This document shows, piece by piece, positions 1-10,789 of a DNA stretch of 64,000 bases (position 1 is the stretch's first letter; each line of letters begins with the position of its first letter). The position numbers and the translations under genes were made by a program. Below the pieces are notes generated by a model. It saw only the letters and a program-made list of their open reading frames with translations. It did no database searches and had not been told where the DNA came from. The stretch is from assembly GCA_018907035.1 (NCBI GenBank), contig JACCIC010000165.1:620001-684000 (forward strand), given 5' to 3'. This DNA is from Sycobia sp. Sy_11. Its lineage: Eukaryota; Arthropoda; Insecta; Hymenoptera; Epichrysomallidae.

Positions 1-619
1 TTTCCCCAAGCTTCTCCTTGTTTGGAGGCTTCGTTCCTCGCATCATTTATCTTGCCTAGTTGGCGGGGCTGGTCGATTGATGTTGACCTCCGCAATCCTC
101 GACCTCTCCAGGTGCCTTGCATTCTGGCAGTGATTATTTTCGGAACCTGAAAAAGATGTCGGGGTATTGGGTTGGTGATATATTTTTAGGTCCGACATAT
201 GAACTCTATTCGTCTTCCCAGTGTAGAGATCTCTTGTCTCGAAGATTTCGGGGGAGATCTTTTGTGATTTGATTTGGTGATTTGACAGGGTGCGAAAAAT
301 TTGGGCACTAGTTTTGCCGCAAACTTATCTGGGCCTGATGATAAGACGTAGTTGCGTCTACACAATATCTTTCATAGTAAGCTACCGTATCTGGATCGAT
401 CGAATATTATCTTACATTGTTTTTTTGTCGGAATGGCCATTGGACAATTGTTTTATCTACAACTACCTATGCAAATTTCGGTGGTTTCTGGTGGTGAGAG
501 TGAACTCCATAAAGATACTTCTTCGCCGAGTCGTCGTCTACGGAGCTGACGTATAAGCAATTTGCCACTCTTTTCGTTCATATATATTCATTCAATAGTT
601 GATCTCTCAGACCCATCTA
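1..619. other. Left edge, possible gypsy-type gag remnant
   Basis: No confident gene. The minus strand around 90-190 gives a short stretch rich in Cys, His and Arg followed by Asn-Arg-Pro-Ala-Arg-Gln, which could be a decayed nucleocapsid zinc knuckle. It would lie downstream of the gag relic at 2143-3260 on the same strand, with mariner A1 inserted between them. This is a weak inference. The short open frames at 290-556 look like chance frames. Confidence 0.2.
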
Positions 620-1742
620 CGAGGGTGAATTGATAAGTTTCCGACCTGACCAAGCAGAACAACGTTTTTAAGAAGTTTTTTTATTTCTCAACATAATCTC
701 CTCCAAGACATGATACATTTCTCATAGCGGTGTTCTATTTTAGTAATGCCATCTGTATAGACTGATTCGTCAAGCTCCTCAAAATACCCATTTACAGCTC
801 GATTACTTCGTCATTGTCCGCAAATTTCTTACCGCCAAGCCATTTTTGAGGTTAGGAAACAGATAATAGTCACTCGGAGTTAGGTCTGGAGATTCGAGAG
901 GGTGCGGCATCAATTCAAACTTCAGCTCGTTGATTTTAGCCATCGCAACGATTGACGTGTGCACTGGTGCGTTATCGTGATAAAACAAGATTTTTTCTTC
1001 GCCAGATGAGGTCGTTTAATTTTCAGTTCGTGGCTCAAATGTTGCAATAAGTCTGCGTACTATTGACCAGTGATAGTTTTACCTTTTTCAAGGAAATCAA
1101 TGTATATAATACCTCCCAAAAAAAAACAGTAGCCGTAACCTTGTTCATCGAAAAAAATGTTTTTGCCTTCTTTGGAGTTTGTGCCCCTGGTCCAATCCAC
1201 TGATTAGACTGTTGTTTGGTTTCAGGAGTGTAGTGGTTGACCCAAGTTTTATCAAGGGTTACGAATCGACTCAAAAATTCGCTTGGATTACGCTTATAGA
1301 ACGCCAAATTTGCCGTAGAAATGTTCTTTCGATTCAATTTTTGGTCGACTGTTAGCAAACGCGGCACCCATCTTGCACGGAGCTTTTCCATATACAAATG
1401 TTGGTGCAAAATATTTTGTACACGTTTATATGACATTTTGCAGGTCTCGACTATCTCACGCACTTTTAATCTGCGGTCTTTCAGCACTATTTGATGGATT
1501 TTTTCGATCATATTTGGAGTTGTGACCTCAATGGGGCGTCCTGAGCAAGGCTCATCAGAGGTGCTCACACAACCCTTTTTAAACTCGGAAACTCACAGCT
1601 TAACGGTTGAATATGATGGGGAGAATGTCCCCACAGTGTTGAGTCCCTCTCTTCTTTAATTTCCTTCGGCGTTAACCTAAACTAACATAGGCGTAGTAGC
1701 GTCATCTCTTGGTCAGGCCGGAAGCTTATCAATCCACCCTCG
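620..1742 (-). mobile_element. mariner element A1 (irritans-like), TA-flanked
   Basis: The left end reads cgagggtgaattgataag and the right end is its inverted counterpart, with TA dinucleotides at 618-619 and 1743-1744, the standard mariner target duplication. The same termini bound family-A elements at 34061-34505 and 47704-48919. It is about 90 bp shorter than copy A4 because the transposase N-terminal coding part is deleted. It carries a broken transposase on the minus strand. Confidence 0.9.
690..1568 (-). pseudogene. mariner transposase pseudogene (A1)
   Basis: A DDD-type transposase would cut and paste the element in the nucleus. Readable parts are the second helix-turn-helix region (RRLKVREIVETCKMS), the first catalytic region (VTLDKTWVNHY), and in another frame the second and third catalytic regions (YHDNAPVHTS and SPDLTPSDYYLFP, DD34D spacing). 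A frameshift near 990-1035 separates the two blocks and the N-terminus is missing. The 'WVPRLLTVDQK', 'TPETKQQSNQW' and 'PKKAKTFF' blocks resemble the irritans subfamily (Himar-like). It cannot encode an active enzyme. Confidence 0.85.
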
Positions 1743-2142
1743 TAGAGCAGCCTGGATGATCTCGAGATCTTGACGCTAGCAGACTTTAGCATCAGGTCCC
1801 CAACTGGAGCGGTTTCGAGGAAAAGACGATTGAGAGTTATAACTTATTAATTTAGGAGCATTAAATTACTTTTGATCAGTATGTATCGCGTGCATTTTAC
1901 GTCCCTTTCCTTTAATTTAATACAGTATTGTAACAATGGTTATTACCAATATCAAATACGTACGATGAAATTCCTCATTTCCATCTACTGTCTAGTTCAC
2001 AAACTATTTTATTCGTTCATCAAAACTAATTTGAATTTCTATCTACACGCGATAGTTAGTGCCTCCTTCATGCAACGTTAACGACCTATGCAAGCTGTGC
2101 TTTCTATGCACTATAATTTTCTAGCGTTCCGCGTACCGGCAC
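1743..2142. other. Intervening DNA between A1 and gag relic
   Basis: Mostly AT-rich and without a recognisable gene. It may be decayed continuation of the neighbouring gypsy relic, because the minus-strand reading continues past the last clear gag residues, but with several stops. Confidence 0.3.
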
Positions 2143-3260
2143 TTACGTGAATACAATGGGGACTCCGGGATGTAAAACTATGTGATGAGTATTTAGGACC
2201 TGCGGGCGATTGATATCTATTGCGTACGTTTGATGGGGATTGATATCGTGGTGTGATGGTGGGGGATCGCGGTATCTAGGCGGTGTGTTTCTTCTTTCGT
2301 CCATTTGTCTTGTTGATGGACTCCTGGTGTTTCTAGGTGCTGGACTGCAGCTCTTCCTTGGTTCTTTATGGTCATCGCGTTGCTGTGATTCATTGTTTTC
2401 ACGTCTAGCTGATGTTGACGCTGAGGGTTCTATTATTACCACCGTCTTTTTAGTTACTACTGACTTGTTGCTTTCAATGGCTGCTCATTCTCTCGGATGG
2501 TGAGCAAGCTGCGGTGCTTACCATACAATCTTTTGCAGTTGGTTGTTCTTTATAGTGCCGTGTAAGTTCTTTCTTTAACTCGATCTACTGCCCCATTAGC
2601 CTGAAGTTCATCGATTGACTTAAAATCTTATCTATCAATTTTATCCATATACGGCGGGTGCAGGTTTCGGTATATCCTGTTGATTTGTTTTCCTCGGCTA
2701 GCGCCGTTGCCATTTTATCGAATAGAACACGCATCCCTCTCAGATAAGAACCGATAGGTTCTTTTGAACCTAGTGTTCTATCGCGCAGCCCTTCCACTAG
2801 CCGCAAAGAGTAAGCGATTAGCCGAGATTGCCGGCGTAAAGCTACCTTGAACTTGTTGAATGAGCGCCAATTCTTATAAAGGGGGCTGGCCCTTATTCGT
2901 GCTCATCCGCTTAAGCTTCCGTTCAATGAAGTCCTCTACGTCTTCTCGAGGGGCTCCTGTGAACTGTATGCGCAACTGTCGTAACAGATGTCCGGTGCGC
3001 GTTTCTTTGACGTAGATGTTTTCGAATGATCGATTCGGAATTGTTGTGATCGTGGGAGCTGTATGAGACTGCCCCGTCGGGTTCTGATCTCCTTCCTTCG
3101 TGTTTAGTAGTCTTGATGGGCTGGTGGGTGTCTGCGGTGAGTGCCCTGCCTCAAGGGCTGTCGAGCTCAAGGCATCCGAGATCTCCGTGATGTCTGGATG
3201 ATCCAGTTCCGGCCTTCCATCATGTTCCTGTACGGCGTCAACCATCTGTTGCTTATCCAT
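2143..3260 (-). pseudogene. Ty3/gypsy-type retrotransposon gag relic
   Basis: The minus-strand frame starting at 3260 (MDKQQMVDAVQEHDG) runs 128 residues through a Ser/Thr/Pro-rich N-terminal part into 'GAPREDVEDFIERKL'. One base out of frame near 2875-2880 the reading continues with 'LRDRTLGSKEPIGSYLRGMR' and 'VLFDKM', typical of the capsid region of insect gypsy gag. Further downstream comes an Arg/Pro/Ser-rich tail with stops. No RT follows in order; mariner A1 lies next door. The function would be retrotransposon capsid formation. The family call rests on the 'G.YL..M..LFDKM' pattern. Confidence 0.6.
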
Positions 3261-5030
3261 TTTAAAAAGTCAAGTGAAATATGCAGCTACTTTCTTTAAA
3301 ATCAAGGAGTTCCCTTTTAAATTCTTGAAAATTTGCCCTAGTATGGTTTTTTCCTCTGTCACTTCTATGATTACTCGTCATAGTTATTGATTATAATTTA
3401 TTGTAATAATTAATCAGGTTGTTATTCTTGTTTATTATCCATGTCCAGTTGTACTTGTTTTACATTAAAAGTGCGTATACAGTTTACATTTTGTAATAGA
3501 TGATGTTATGTATATGAGGTTATTATATGGTATATATACTATAACCATATATTGTATTATTGATAATTATTAGATTTGATGTAGGTCATACCATAAGATG
3601 ATATGTGTACGATACAACCTATATTCTAAATGGTATCTTATATATTTATTCTGTGTGTATCTTCAAATTTTTCACACTCACATGCTTTCTTATAAGTTGA
3701 TTAGATAAACTTCGTCATCAATAAGTGCAATATTTGCAAAATATGTGTCCAATAATTGGAAATAATGTTCAGCTACTCATATATCCCCCTCTTTCTTTGT
3801 ATATATTTAATAACAATTAACTGTTAAGACTATGTGTTTCAGATTATATAATGATACAAAGATATATAATAATATAAATTATATAATAATCTATTATGCG
3901 GTGGTCTATAATAATATAACTTGGATATGAGATCTAATCATAAAATCCTGTAATTGTGTGCTGACTCGTTAGTCACTTATGGCTTCATTGATATTTATTT
4001 ATTTATTTATTTATAGTATTAATTTTGTTGCTTGTTAAAGTTTATTGTTAGCATTGCAGTTATTTAGGTTGTAGTTGATATGTTGTTAAGAGTTTTGCTA
4101 ATATTCAGTTGCTTTTAAGTTATTTAATATTTGTAATTTAATAATTTATGAAGAATTTGTTTAAAAGTGTTTACGCCACCGTTCGACTAATTTCGTATCG
4201 AGTCGACAAAAAAATACTAATAATTTTACAAAAATATAATAATAATAATTGCATTATAATTATAATAATTATAATGCTAATTTGCGATTTTGCCCTTGAG
4301 GACGCTTGTATTCTTATGATTTCGGAGCTGTTTCGGATATTTATTTAACAATAATAATGATGATGATATTATTATAATAAATTATAATAATAATTAAGTT
4401 GGTATTTTCGTTCTTGGAGACGCTCGGGTTTTTATAATATAAGTTATTATTGTAATCATTGCGGCGCTGTTTTATAATAATACTTCTTAATTTAGTTCGA
4501 TCTTATTCTAAATAATATTTAGTTATCATAATAATATTAGTAATAATTATTAGAACAAATAATAAGAATAATCGTAATTATTATAACAAAATATAATAAT
4601 GTAAATAATAATTACGTTAGTGTTTAATTCTTTCACATTCTAGATAATATTTAATGATATTAATAACAATAACGATAAGTAATATAATAAATTATAAAAA
4701 TAATTATGTAAATAATAATTAATTATATATTTCTCTCAGGTTAATATTTGGTTATTATACTAATAAGAATCATAAATAATTAAGTTAATATTGAATTCTC
4801 TCGGTTTTCTAAATAATATTTGATTATAGTAGTAATAACAATAATAATTATTATAACAGATTATAATGATAATAATCATTGTGCAAATAGCAATTAATTA
4901 TATACTTTTCTCCTTGGGGATGCTCGCACACTTTTAATTATTTTTATATTTATGATCATATTTATTGGCACGTACGCTTTTATATGTGTACTGAATATGA
5001 AATAATATAAAAGTATCACAAACGAAAGTT
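3261..5030. other. AT-rich DNA, no gene seen
   Basis: Very AT-rich, with simple (AAT)n/(ATT)n-like tracts especially at 4200-4880 and a (TTTA)n run near 3996-4016. No protein or RNA gene could be supported. Confidence 0.6.
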
Positions 5031-5345
5031 TTATATTATTTTTAAAAAATGGGGCGCTTGAAATACAGTGGCTAGTGTCTTTACTTCCGCGGGGAGCGCG
5101 GAAGCGCGGGACATCTTTTTCACGCTAGGTAGCATGCAGCTGCGGCTCTCTCGCGACGCGTGCGAGTCCCCCTTTGCTCTCCCTTTGCCTGCGTTCGCGG
5201 GACAGGTATATTCCATTTTCGCGCTCGTATGGTTTTCATTCTTGCGCGTTCTATCGCTAATCGGGATCATTATTTTAATTTTGCACTTTCATTTGAAATT
5301 AAAGTCTTACGCGTATTAGGCTGTATTGGCTATACAGCCTGATCA
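5031..5345. other. GC-rich patch in AT-rich DNA
   Basis: Base composition jumps to GC-rich between about 5060 and 5260. Open frames on both strands here are mutually exclusive and match nothing I recognise. Part of the patch (5138-5187) resembles 8895-8946, so it is probably a fragment of an interspersed repeat. Confidence 0.4.
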
Positions 5346-6270
5346 TCGCAGTTCCTCCTCGTTTACTGAGCGAAATTGTTAATATACACATAATTTTACG
5401 CGTTAATACAATCTAAATGTCTTCGGTCATGCTTTAAACAGATGGATTTTCAAACCGCAAAATTATTTGCTTTTGAATATCGATTAGAAAATTGACTAAT
5501 ATCAACTTTAATGCTTCTTTTAATAAACATAAGAATATCAATATCAGTAAGTAATTCTAATTTTATTGTCCTAGATTTTAGCATGGCATCCTATGATAGA
5601 CCGAAAGTGGTATAATAATGTTTTGGATCAAGACCGTAAGCTTCAAGATAATTGTTTCAAAAGTTTTCGAATATATCAAGAAGAAGAAATATAAATATAA
5701 ATGCTTTCAAATATAAATCTGAATAGACACTAAGATTTTAATATAAAATTTTTGCTGCACTAGTTGAGCATGTTTATAATCTTCATCATCCATGGTTGAA
5801 TTATTTAAATCGCTATAAAATGTATCTTTTACTGGTAGCTGTACCACTCTTACTCTATCAAGGAATGAAATATATTCATATAGAAAGATCCTTTTCTATT
5901 AACTAATTTAATTTGATCGTTTGTTCGAAAAATCCTCGTAAGAGTACTTTCTAAAATACAATGTTCTTCTAGATATGAGGCTAATTTATCGCGGGCGTAA
6001 GCTAGAAACCGACATGAATCAGTACATGTGAAACTAATGTCTATGCCTTTTATATATTTTATAAATAAGATATATTTTTCCTTCTAATCTGGTAGAAGGT
6101 ATACTCGACCTTCCAAATTTTTTGCTAGATCTGTAATGAATACATGTGCATCATACCCTGATAAATTATGGAATAAAACTGGTATAACTTTTGAATCTTT
6201 ATAATTCAAATTACATGGATTATGCGTAAGACCTCGATATCTCTAATGGATATTTAAATTTTAAAGAACT
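5346..6270. other. AT-rich DNA, no gene seen
   Basis: No repeat or coding signal that I can recognise. Confidence 0.5.
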
Positions 6271-6440
6271 AATATTAGGAGTGTGAATAAGTCTTTCCCG
6301 TTTTTTGTAAGAGATGGCGCCACCAATACTGTGCGAGTATTCAATGGTTACATATGTCATAATCAAAGTTTATTCATATGTTAACAATTCCATACTAACA
6401 CATTAGTTAAAATTTTTTCGCATCATAAATTTTTGATATC
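6271..6440 (+). mobile_element. mariner E, 5'-end fragment (copy E1)
   Basis: This 170-bp block is the same as 7091-7260 except for one base (6369 vs 7189). In the downstream copy it leads straight into a mauritiana-like mariner transposase start, so it is the 5' end of that mariner. Here the similarity stops just before the start codon and unrelated DNA follows, so the rest was lost. Confidence 0.75.
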
Positions 6441-7090
6441 GCGCTCCCGACGCCCAGAACCTCAAAATGCATTGAAGGCGCTAGTCGCTGCAGTTCGGGT
6501 GCCCTGTTTTATTTAAATTATAATAAATGTTATGCGATTTAATCTTTTATTTACATAGATCATATTGTACTTGTATCCAGGTGTATGAGGAAATAAATAT
6601 TGCTCGAATTCAGTAAATAATTACGTGTACATGATCGACTCCAAGGATAAAATATTTGATTAATTATAATTTGTTGTAATTATTCTTATTTTTACAATAA
6701 TTTGTTATAATTATTAATATATATTTAATAAACAAATATTATTTTGCAATGGTGCGAATACGAATGTCCTCAAGAACAACACCTCGGTAAAGCATTATAA
6801 TTGCAATAATTTAATGCAATTATTATTATTATTATTATATTTCTTCTGATTATTTTTCGACGGCTCTTTATTTTAATATTATTAGTAACGGTCTCTTTTT
6901 ATACATTTGTATTTTCGAAATTATTTACAAATGGAGTATTCCGTTGCTTTTCATCGCACACTATACAAACCAGTGCTCGTGAGGCGGGTAAGATCAATGG
7001 GAGATTTCACGCACTCGGATGGGCCTCGAAGATTTTACGCACAATGAAATCTCCACAACGCGAAGTTCTTACCCTGCGGATGTGCTAAAA
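6441..7090. other. Spacer between E1 and E2 with a nested inverted repeat
   Basis: AT-rich with no gene. At 6986-7074 there are two nested inverted repeats: GGGTAAGA/TCTTACCC (6986-6993 with 7067-7074) and ggagatttca/tgaaatctcc (7000-7009 with 7045-7054), which could form a hairpin. Whether it is transcribed cannot be told. Confidence 0.5.
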
Positions 7091-7511
7091 AATATTAGGA
7101 GTGTGAATAAGTCTTTCCCGTTTTTTGTAAGAGATGGCGCCACCAATACTGTGCGAGTATTCAATGGTTACATATGTCATAATCAAAGCTTATTCATATG
7201 TTAACAATTCCATACTAACACATTAGTTAAAATTTTTTCGCATCATAAATTTTTGATATCGTGAAAATGTCGAAATTTGAGCCGAGTCGACGTCATTTGC
7301 GGGAAGTTTCACTTTATTGGTTCAATTTGAAGAAATCTGCTGCCGAGACGCATCGATTGCTTCAGGAGGCTTATGGAGAAGGTTGTGTCGATGATTCAAG
7401 TGTTCGCGGATGGTTTCGACGCTTCAAAAGCGGTGATTTCGACGTGGAAGACAAGGAGCGTTCCGGGCGGCCGCAAATCTTTGAAGATCGAGAATTGGCG
7501 ACTTTAAAACA
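7091..7511 (+). mobile_element. mariner E, 5'-end copy E2, cut by a PLE end
   Basis: Begins with the same 170-bp 5' end as E1, then the transposase start at 7267. At about 7512 the sequence changes to the conserved PLE terminal segment (aattgtacttctgtcgac). The 3' half of the mariner is missing. Confidence 0.8.
7267..7511 (+). pseudogene. mariner transposase N-terminal fragment (mauritiana-like)
   Basis: ATG at 7267 opens MSKFEPSRRHLREVSLYWF and continues with 'KKSAAETHRLLQEAYGEG', 'RGWFRRFKSGDFDVEDKERS' and 'GRPQIFEDRELA'. This is the N-terminal paired-like DNA-binding region of a Mos1-type (mauritiana subfamily) mariner transposase, about 80 of roughly 345 residues. The catalytic domain is absent because PLE sequence begins at about 7512. 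Not functional. Confidence 0.85.
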
Positions 7512-7596
7512 ATTGAATTGTACTTCTGTCGACTGCCCATATACAAATTAATAAATATTTTTTATTGGTCTTACAGTCCAATCAATTTCAACCAAA

Positions 7597-7773
7597 AATA
7601 AAATAAAATAAAAATAAAAATAAAAATAAAATAAAAATAATAATAAAAACTAAAAAATAAAAAATAAAAATAACAATAAAAAATAAAAAATAAGAAATAC
7701 AAATAATAAATAATAAAAATAAAAAATAAAAATTAAAAATAAAAATTAAATTAAAAATTAAATTAAAATGATA
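7597..7773. repeat. A-rich simple sequence (AAAAT-like)
   Basis: About 175 bp of irregular AAAAT/AAATT units inside the PLE end. Equivalent tracts occur at 12000-12080 and, in complement, 21050-21130, so the tract belongs to the element. Confidence 0.85.
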
Positions 7774-8030
7774 ATGACAGTCAGACTGTCCTTGTTTATA
7801 TTCACCCCCGTAGACTAATCTGAAAATAAAATATTAGCTGAAAAAATTCTTTGTTAGTAAAGTGCAGTCTGACTGTCCCCAACACCCTTACCTAATTGAA
7901 GACTTGTCCAACGTTTCGAGCTCGCTACGGCTCCTCATCAGGGACTAATCTAAACCTTATATTCTAATCTATATATACTCATCCCCACCACCAAATTTCG
8001 TAAATTAAATATAAATTCCCCCTCTACACA
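7774..8030 (-). repeat. PLE pseudo-LTR, downstream copy
   Basis: 257-bp direct repeat of 8614-8870, differing at one base (7969 C, 8809 T). It contains the 15-bp palindrome GACAGTCAGACTGTC at 7776-7790, a related 14-mer at 7864, and a hammerhead motif on the minus strand. Confidence 0.9.
7906..7945 (-). ncRNA. Hammerhead ribozyme motif in PLE pseudo-LTR
   Basis: Read on the minus strand: GUCC, core CUGAUGA, a stem-II hairpin (GAGC...GCUC with an 8-nt loop, possibly one bulged G), core GAAA, then CGUU followed by GGAC. GUCC and GGAC form stem I, giving a type-I layout with predicted cleavage just 5' of GGAC. Stem III is only the self-complementary ACGU, so activity may need a dimer. Hammerhead motifs with very short stem III are known in the pseudo-LTRs of Penelope-like elements. 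Confidence 0.8.
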
Positions 8031-8046
8031 AATTGTCCAAAACCAA

Positions 8047-8592
8047 TCAATTTAATAAGGAATGATAAACACTGTCCAATCTACCAGACTCTAACATTAA
8101 ATTCACATTATTTCGATTCTTGGAAATGTGAATACTTTCAAGACTCTCCCGTTTATACTTATTATTAATACCATATTCCAAAATATCCACATTCACAAAA
8201 TCAAAAGAATGTAAAAACTTTAAACAATGCTCTTTTAAACCAGAAGTAATATGTGAGCTACGTAAACTATATTTATGCTCATAAATTCTCTTTTTTAAAT
8301 ATCTACCTGTTTGTCCAATATAGTATTTATCACAATCCATGCAATTAATCTTGTAAACAACTCCTGATTTTAAGCATAAATCATCCCTATCTTTGCAATT
8401 ATTAAACAATCTACTTAAATTATTGCGATTTTTAAAGAAAATTTGAATGTTATATTTCCGAAAATTTCTTTTTATTCTTTCAGATAATCCTCGAACACAT
8501 GGCAAGACAATAACCCTGCCTCCGTTAAAATCAACTCCCGCACTATGTCCATCCTCGGCATTACAAATTCCAAACAATCTCTCAGCAATCAA
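8047..8592 (-). CDS. GIY-YIG endonuclease domain of a Penelope-like element
   Basis: Intact 181-residue open frame. In PLEs this C-terminal domain nicks DNA to prime reverse transcription. Visible are GVVYKI (77-82, the GIY strand), a CMDC pair (84-87) with upstream Cys, KYYIGQTGR (89-97, the YIG strand and catalytic Arg), KKRIYEH (100-106), Glu152 in SLESIHI and the following Asn-rich helix. The chosen Met is only the first in frame; the natural protein would continue upstream into the reverse transcriptase, which this copy lacks. So it is a fragment of a larger ORF even though no stop interrupts it. Homologous broken frames lie at 12359-12950, 37848-38250 and 38752-39170. Confidence 0.85.
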   Translation of the reverse strand: MIAERLFGICNAEDGHSAGVDFNGGRVIVLPCVRGLSERIKRNFRKYNIQIFFKNRNNLSRLFNNCKDRDDLCLKSGVVYKINCMDCDKYYIGQTGRYLKKRIYEHKYSLRSSHITSGLKEHCLKFLHSFDFVNVDILEYGINNKYKRESLESIHISKNRNNVNLMLESGRLDSVYHSLLN

Positions 8593-8613
8593 TCTATTAA
8601 TCTTTTTTTTTAT

Positions 8614-8870
8614 ATGACAGTCAGACTGTCCTTGTTTATATTCACCCCCGTAGACTAATCTGAAAATAAAATATTAGCTGAAAAAATTCTTTGTTAGTAA
8701 AGTGCAGTCTGACTGTCCCCAACACCCTTACCTAATTGAAGACTTGTCCAACGTTTCGAGCTCGCTACGGCTCCTCATCAGGGACTAATCTAAACCTTAT
8801 ATTCTAATTTATATATACTCATCCCCACCACCAAATTTCGTAAATTAAATATAAATTCCCCCTCTACACA
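8614..8870 (-). repeat. PLE pseudo-LTR, upstream copy
   Basis: Direct repeat of 7774-8030 at a constant offset of 840 bp, 256 of 257 bases identical. Palindrome at 8616-8630. Confidence 0.9.
8746..8785 (-). ncRNA. Hammerhead ribozyme motif, second pseudo-LTR
   Basis: Identical to the motif at 7906-7945: CUGAUGA and GAAA cores, GUCC/GGAC stem I, ACGU stem III. Two motifs in direct repeat 840 nt apart would release a monomer-length RNA if both cut in one transcript. Confidence 0.8.
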
Positions 8871-10789
8871 TTAATCTCCACGCTGTCTGCCGCGCAGCCG
8901 CTGCTGTCTTTCGCAACACGCGCAAGTCCCCCTCTGCTCTCCTTTGACGGTAATCATGCCGCTATTTTACATCACGACTCCTTGGATAGGTGACCACGTT
9001 GATACCTTGTTTACTGCTTGGATGTTTTTTTACACACAAAAATGCAAGTGAAAGATGTGAGACTGACAAATTCAGTACTCGAGCCTACGATATGTGACAT
9101 TGATATTCAATTCGGACAGTTTCAATGAATCGACCACTCAGAAGCGGCTCTTGCTAATCAGCATTTATCCCACTATTTGGCCATAGGTTTTACTTGTTTC
9201 ATAGAGAGAACTCTGGACAAATAGGATGAGTCTCAGGAATGTTAAAATTTAAGTTAAGTTTAGTTTCTAAGTCAAGGAAAAATGTTATTGTAATTAAAAT
9301 TAAATGGTAAAATGTAAAAAAGCCTCACAAAAACTGTACATGAAAATAAAATATAATAAAAACATATAAAAAAGAATTGAATTCTCGCTCTTGTTGAAGC
9401 GGCCAGAGTATGAAGTGCATTCTACCCCTTTGAACATTTTCATAGTAATGTTCTTGTTTTAGGACATTCTTGTTATAAATACATCTAATTTTTTATTTAG
9501 AAAATTAAAATTTTATTGAAAAAAAGAAAACAAAAAACATTTAAAAGTGATAATAAAATAACAATAGCCTCTTTAGCTATTTTCTTGAATGGACCATTCT
9601 CTAACATTAGATTCCAACATAAACAATAATATATAATTAATTTATTATATAGCAGCAATATTCTAAGGTCCGTGTGGGCTTAGGAATATAAATTAGACCA
9701 ATATCTGTTTTTATTTTTAATCGTAGTCCTAGCGGTGAACTTAAATTTTGCGTCCTTTTAAGTCCCGTGCTTCGAAGGTATTATTAGAGCAGATATTTCT
9801 TTCGATAAGTTAAACATTTATCATTTTTACGTAAACTGTTTACGTGCTCTCATTACATTCCAACTTGATAATGGAGAATATTTCTGTATTTCATTTCTCT
9901 CCTATAATATAGAATTACAATGTCCAAAAGTAGATTCTCCTAGAATATTCCAGTCAGCTAACTTGTTCTATCAAATCCAGTCGTGAGGTATTCCACTCTG
10001 TCTCACATCTTTATATATGATTTCTAATAGTACTAGCCTAGAAAGAGGAGTGACACCCTTTTTATGCGTTTATAAATACAATGTGAAATTTCTTTATAAC
10101 TATCCAATAATATTCCGTCTTTCAAGCATTGACAGCAACACATAATAGTTTTCTTACTAAAAATTAGGCCTTAAATTATTCGATATATTTGAACGTTTAT
10201 TACGAGATTTATTTATTTAACGTTTATTTAGAGATTGAAATTATTTAAGCATGTAAAAATAGTTCATCCCTGAAACTAAAAACGTATGCTGTAGTCCAAA
10301 ACATCTTAATATTCCTTTAAGTTACATGTACTGATGGGTGCGCCCCCACACGTCTTGCAGTCCGTTCAACTTTTTAGAGATGTGGGATCACACACACTTC
10401 ACGTCCAGAAAGTGACAGAGCAAGTCTTTGGTGGTGAATAATACGTCTCGTGATAAAGTGTTTAGAGTGTATGATGCTAAGACGAAAGCATACGAAACAG
10501 TACACGTCTTGCTGTTGAATTTAGTGGATGATGAGGCATTGTATCGCGATTATTCCCGCAAAGGAGACTGTTTATCCTCTTCTCTATTTCTATCAACTAC
10601 CGTCTTTGCACTACTCGTGGGTGAGAGAGATATCGCCAACAGATAGTTGACAAACTGATGGATGAGAGGTAAATGAGTCCGTATTTAAGATGGACCATTA
10701 GTAGGAAGACAGGCCCTTTCCCTGTCTGCGAGTTTAGGTAGGCGATGGCCCTTCCCATATGGTGCAGTCATATCGGGAACAGGCGTTTC
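8871..10789. other. No recognised gene; GC-rich remnant and AT-rich DNA
   Basis: 8880-8950 is GC-rich and related to 5138-5187. The rest is AT-rich. A 72-codon open frame at 10428-10646 (+) starts ATGGTGGTGAATAATACG and has no recognised family or motif; it may be chance. A perfect 7-bp hairpin, agacagg/cctgtct with a 7-base loop, lies at 10707-10727. Confidence 0.45.

Larger units (their letters stand above)
7512..8870 (-). mobile_element. Penelope-like element, 5'-truncated copy PLE1
   Basis: On the minus strand the order is pseudo-LTR (8870-8614), GIY-YIG endonuclease ORF (8592-8047), second pseudo-LTR (8030-7774), an A/T simple-sequence tract (7773-7597), and a conserved terminal segment (7596-7512). 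The two pseudo-LTRs are direct repeats of 257 bp with one mismatch. The reverse transcriptase, which should precede the endonuclease, is missing: the upstream pseudo-LTR joins the ORF through an A-rich stretch. PLEs move by target-primed reverse transcription. Confidence 0.85.

Noticed and set aside
2870..2890. Gag frameshift as programmed frameshifting
   Set aside because: It lies within Gag rather than at the gag-pol boundary, and other stops follow, so decay is the simpler reading.
8047..8592. GIY-YIG protein as a homing endonuclease or microbial contaminant
   Set aside because: Neighbouring pseudo-LTRs, Penelope RT fragments and several related copies in the window place it in a Penelope-like element.
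10428..10646. 72-codon frame as a host exon
   Set aside because: No recognised family, no convincing splice sites, and no repeat-independent support.
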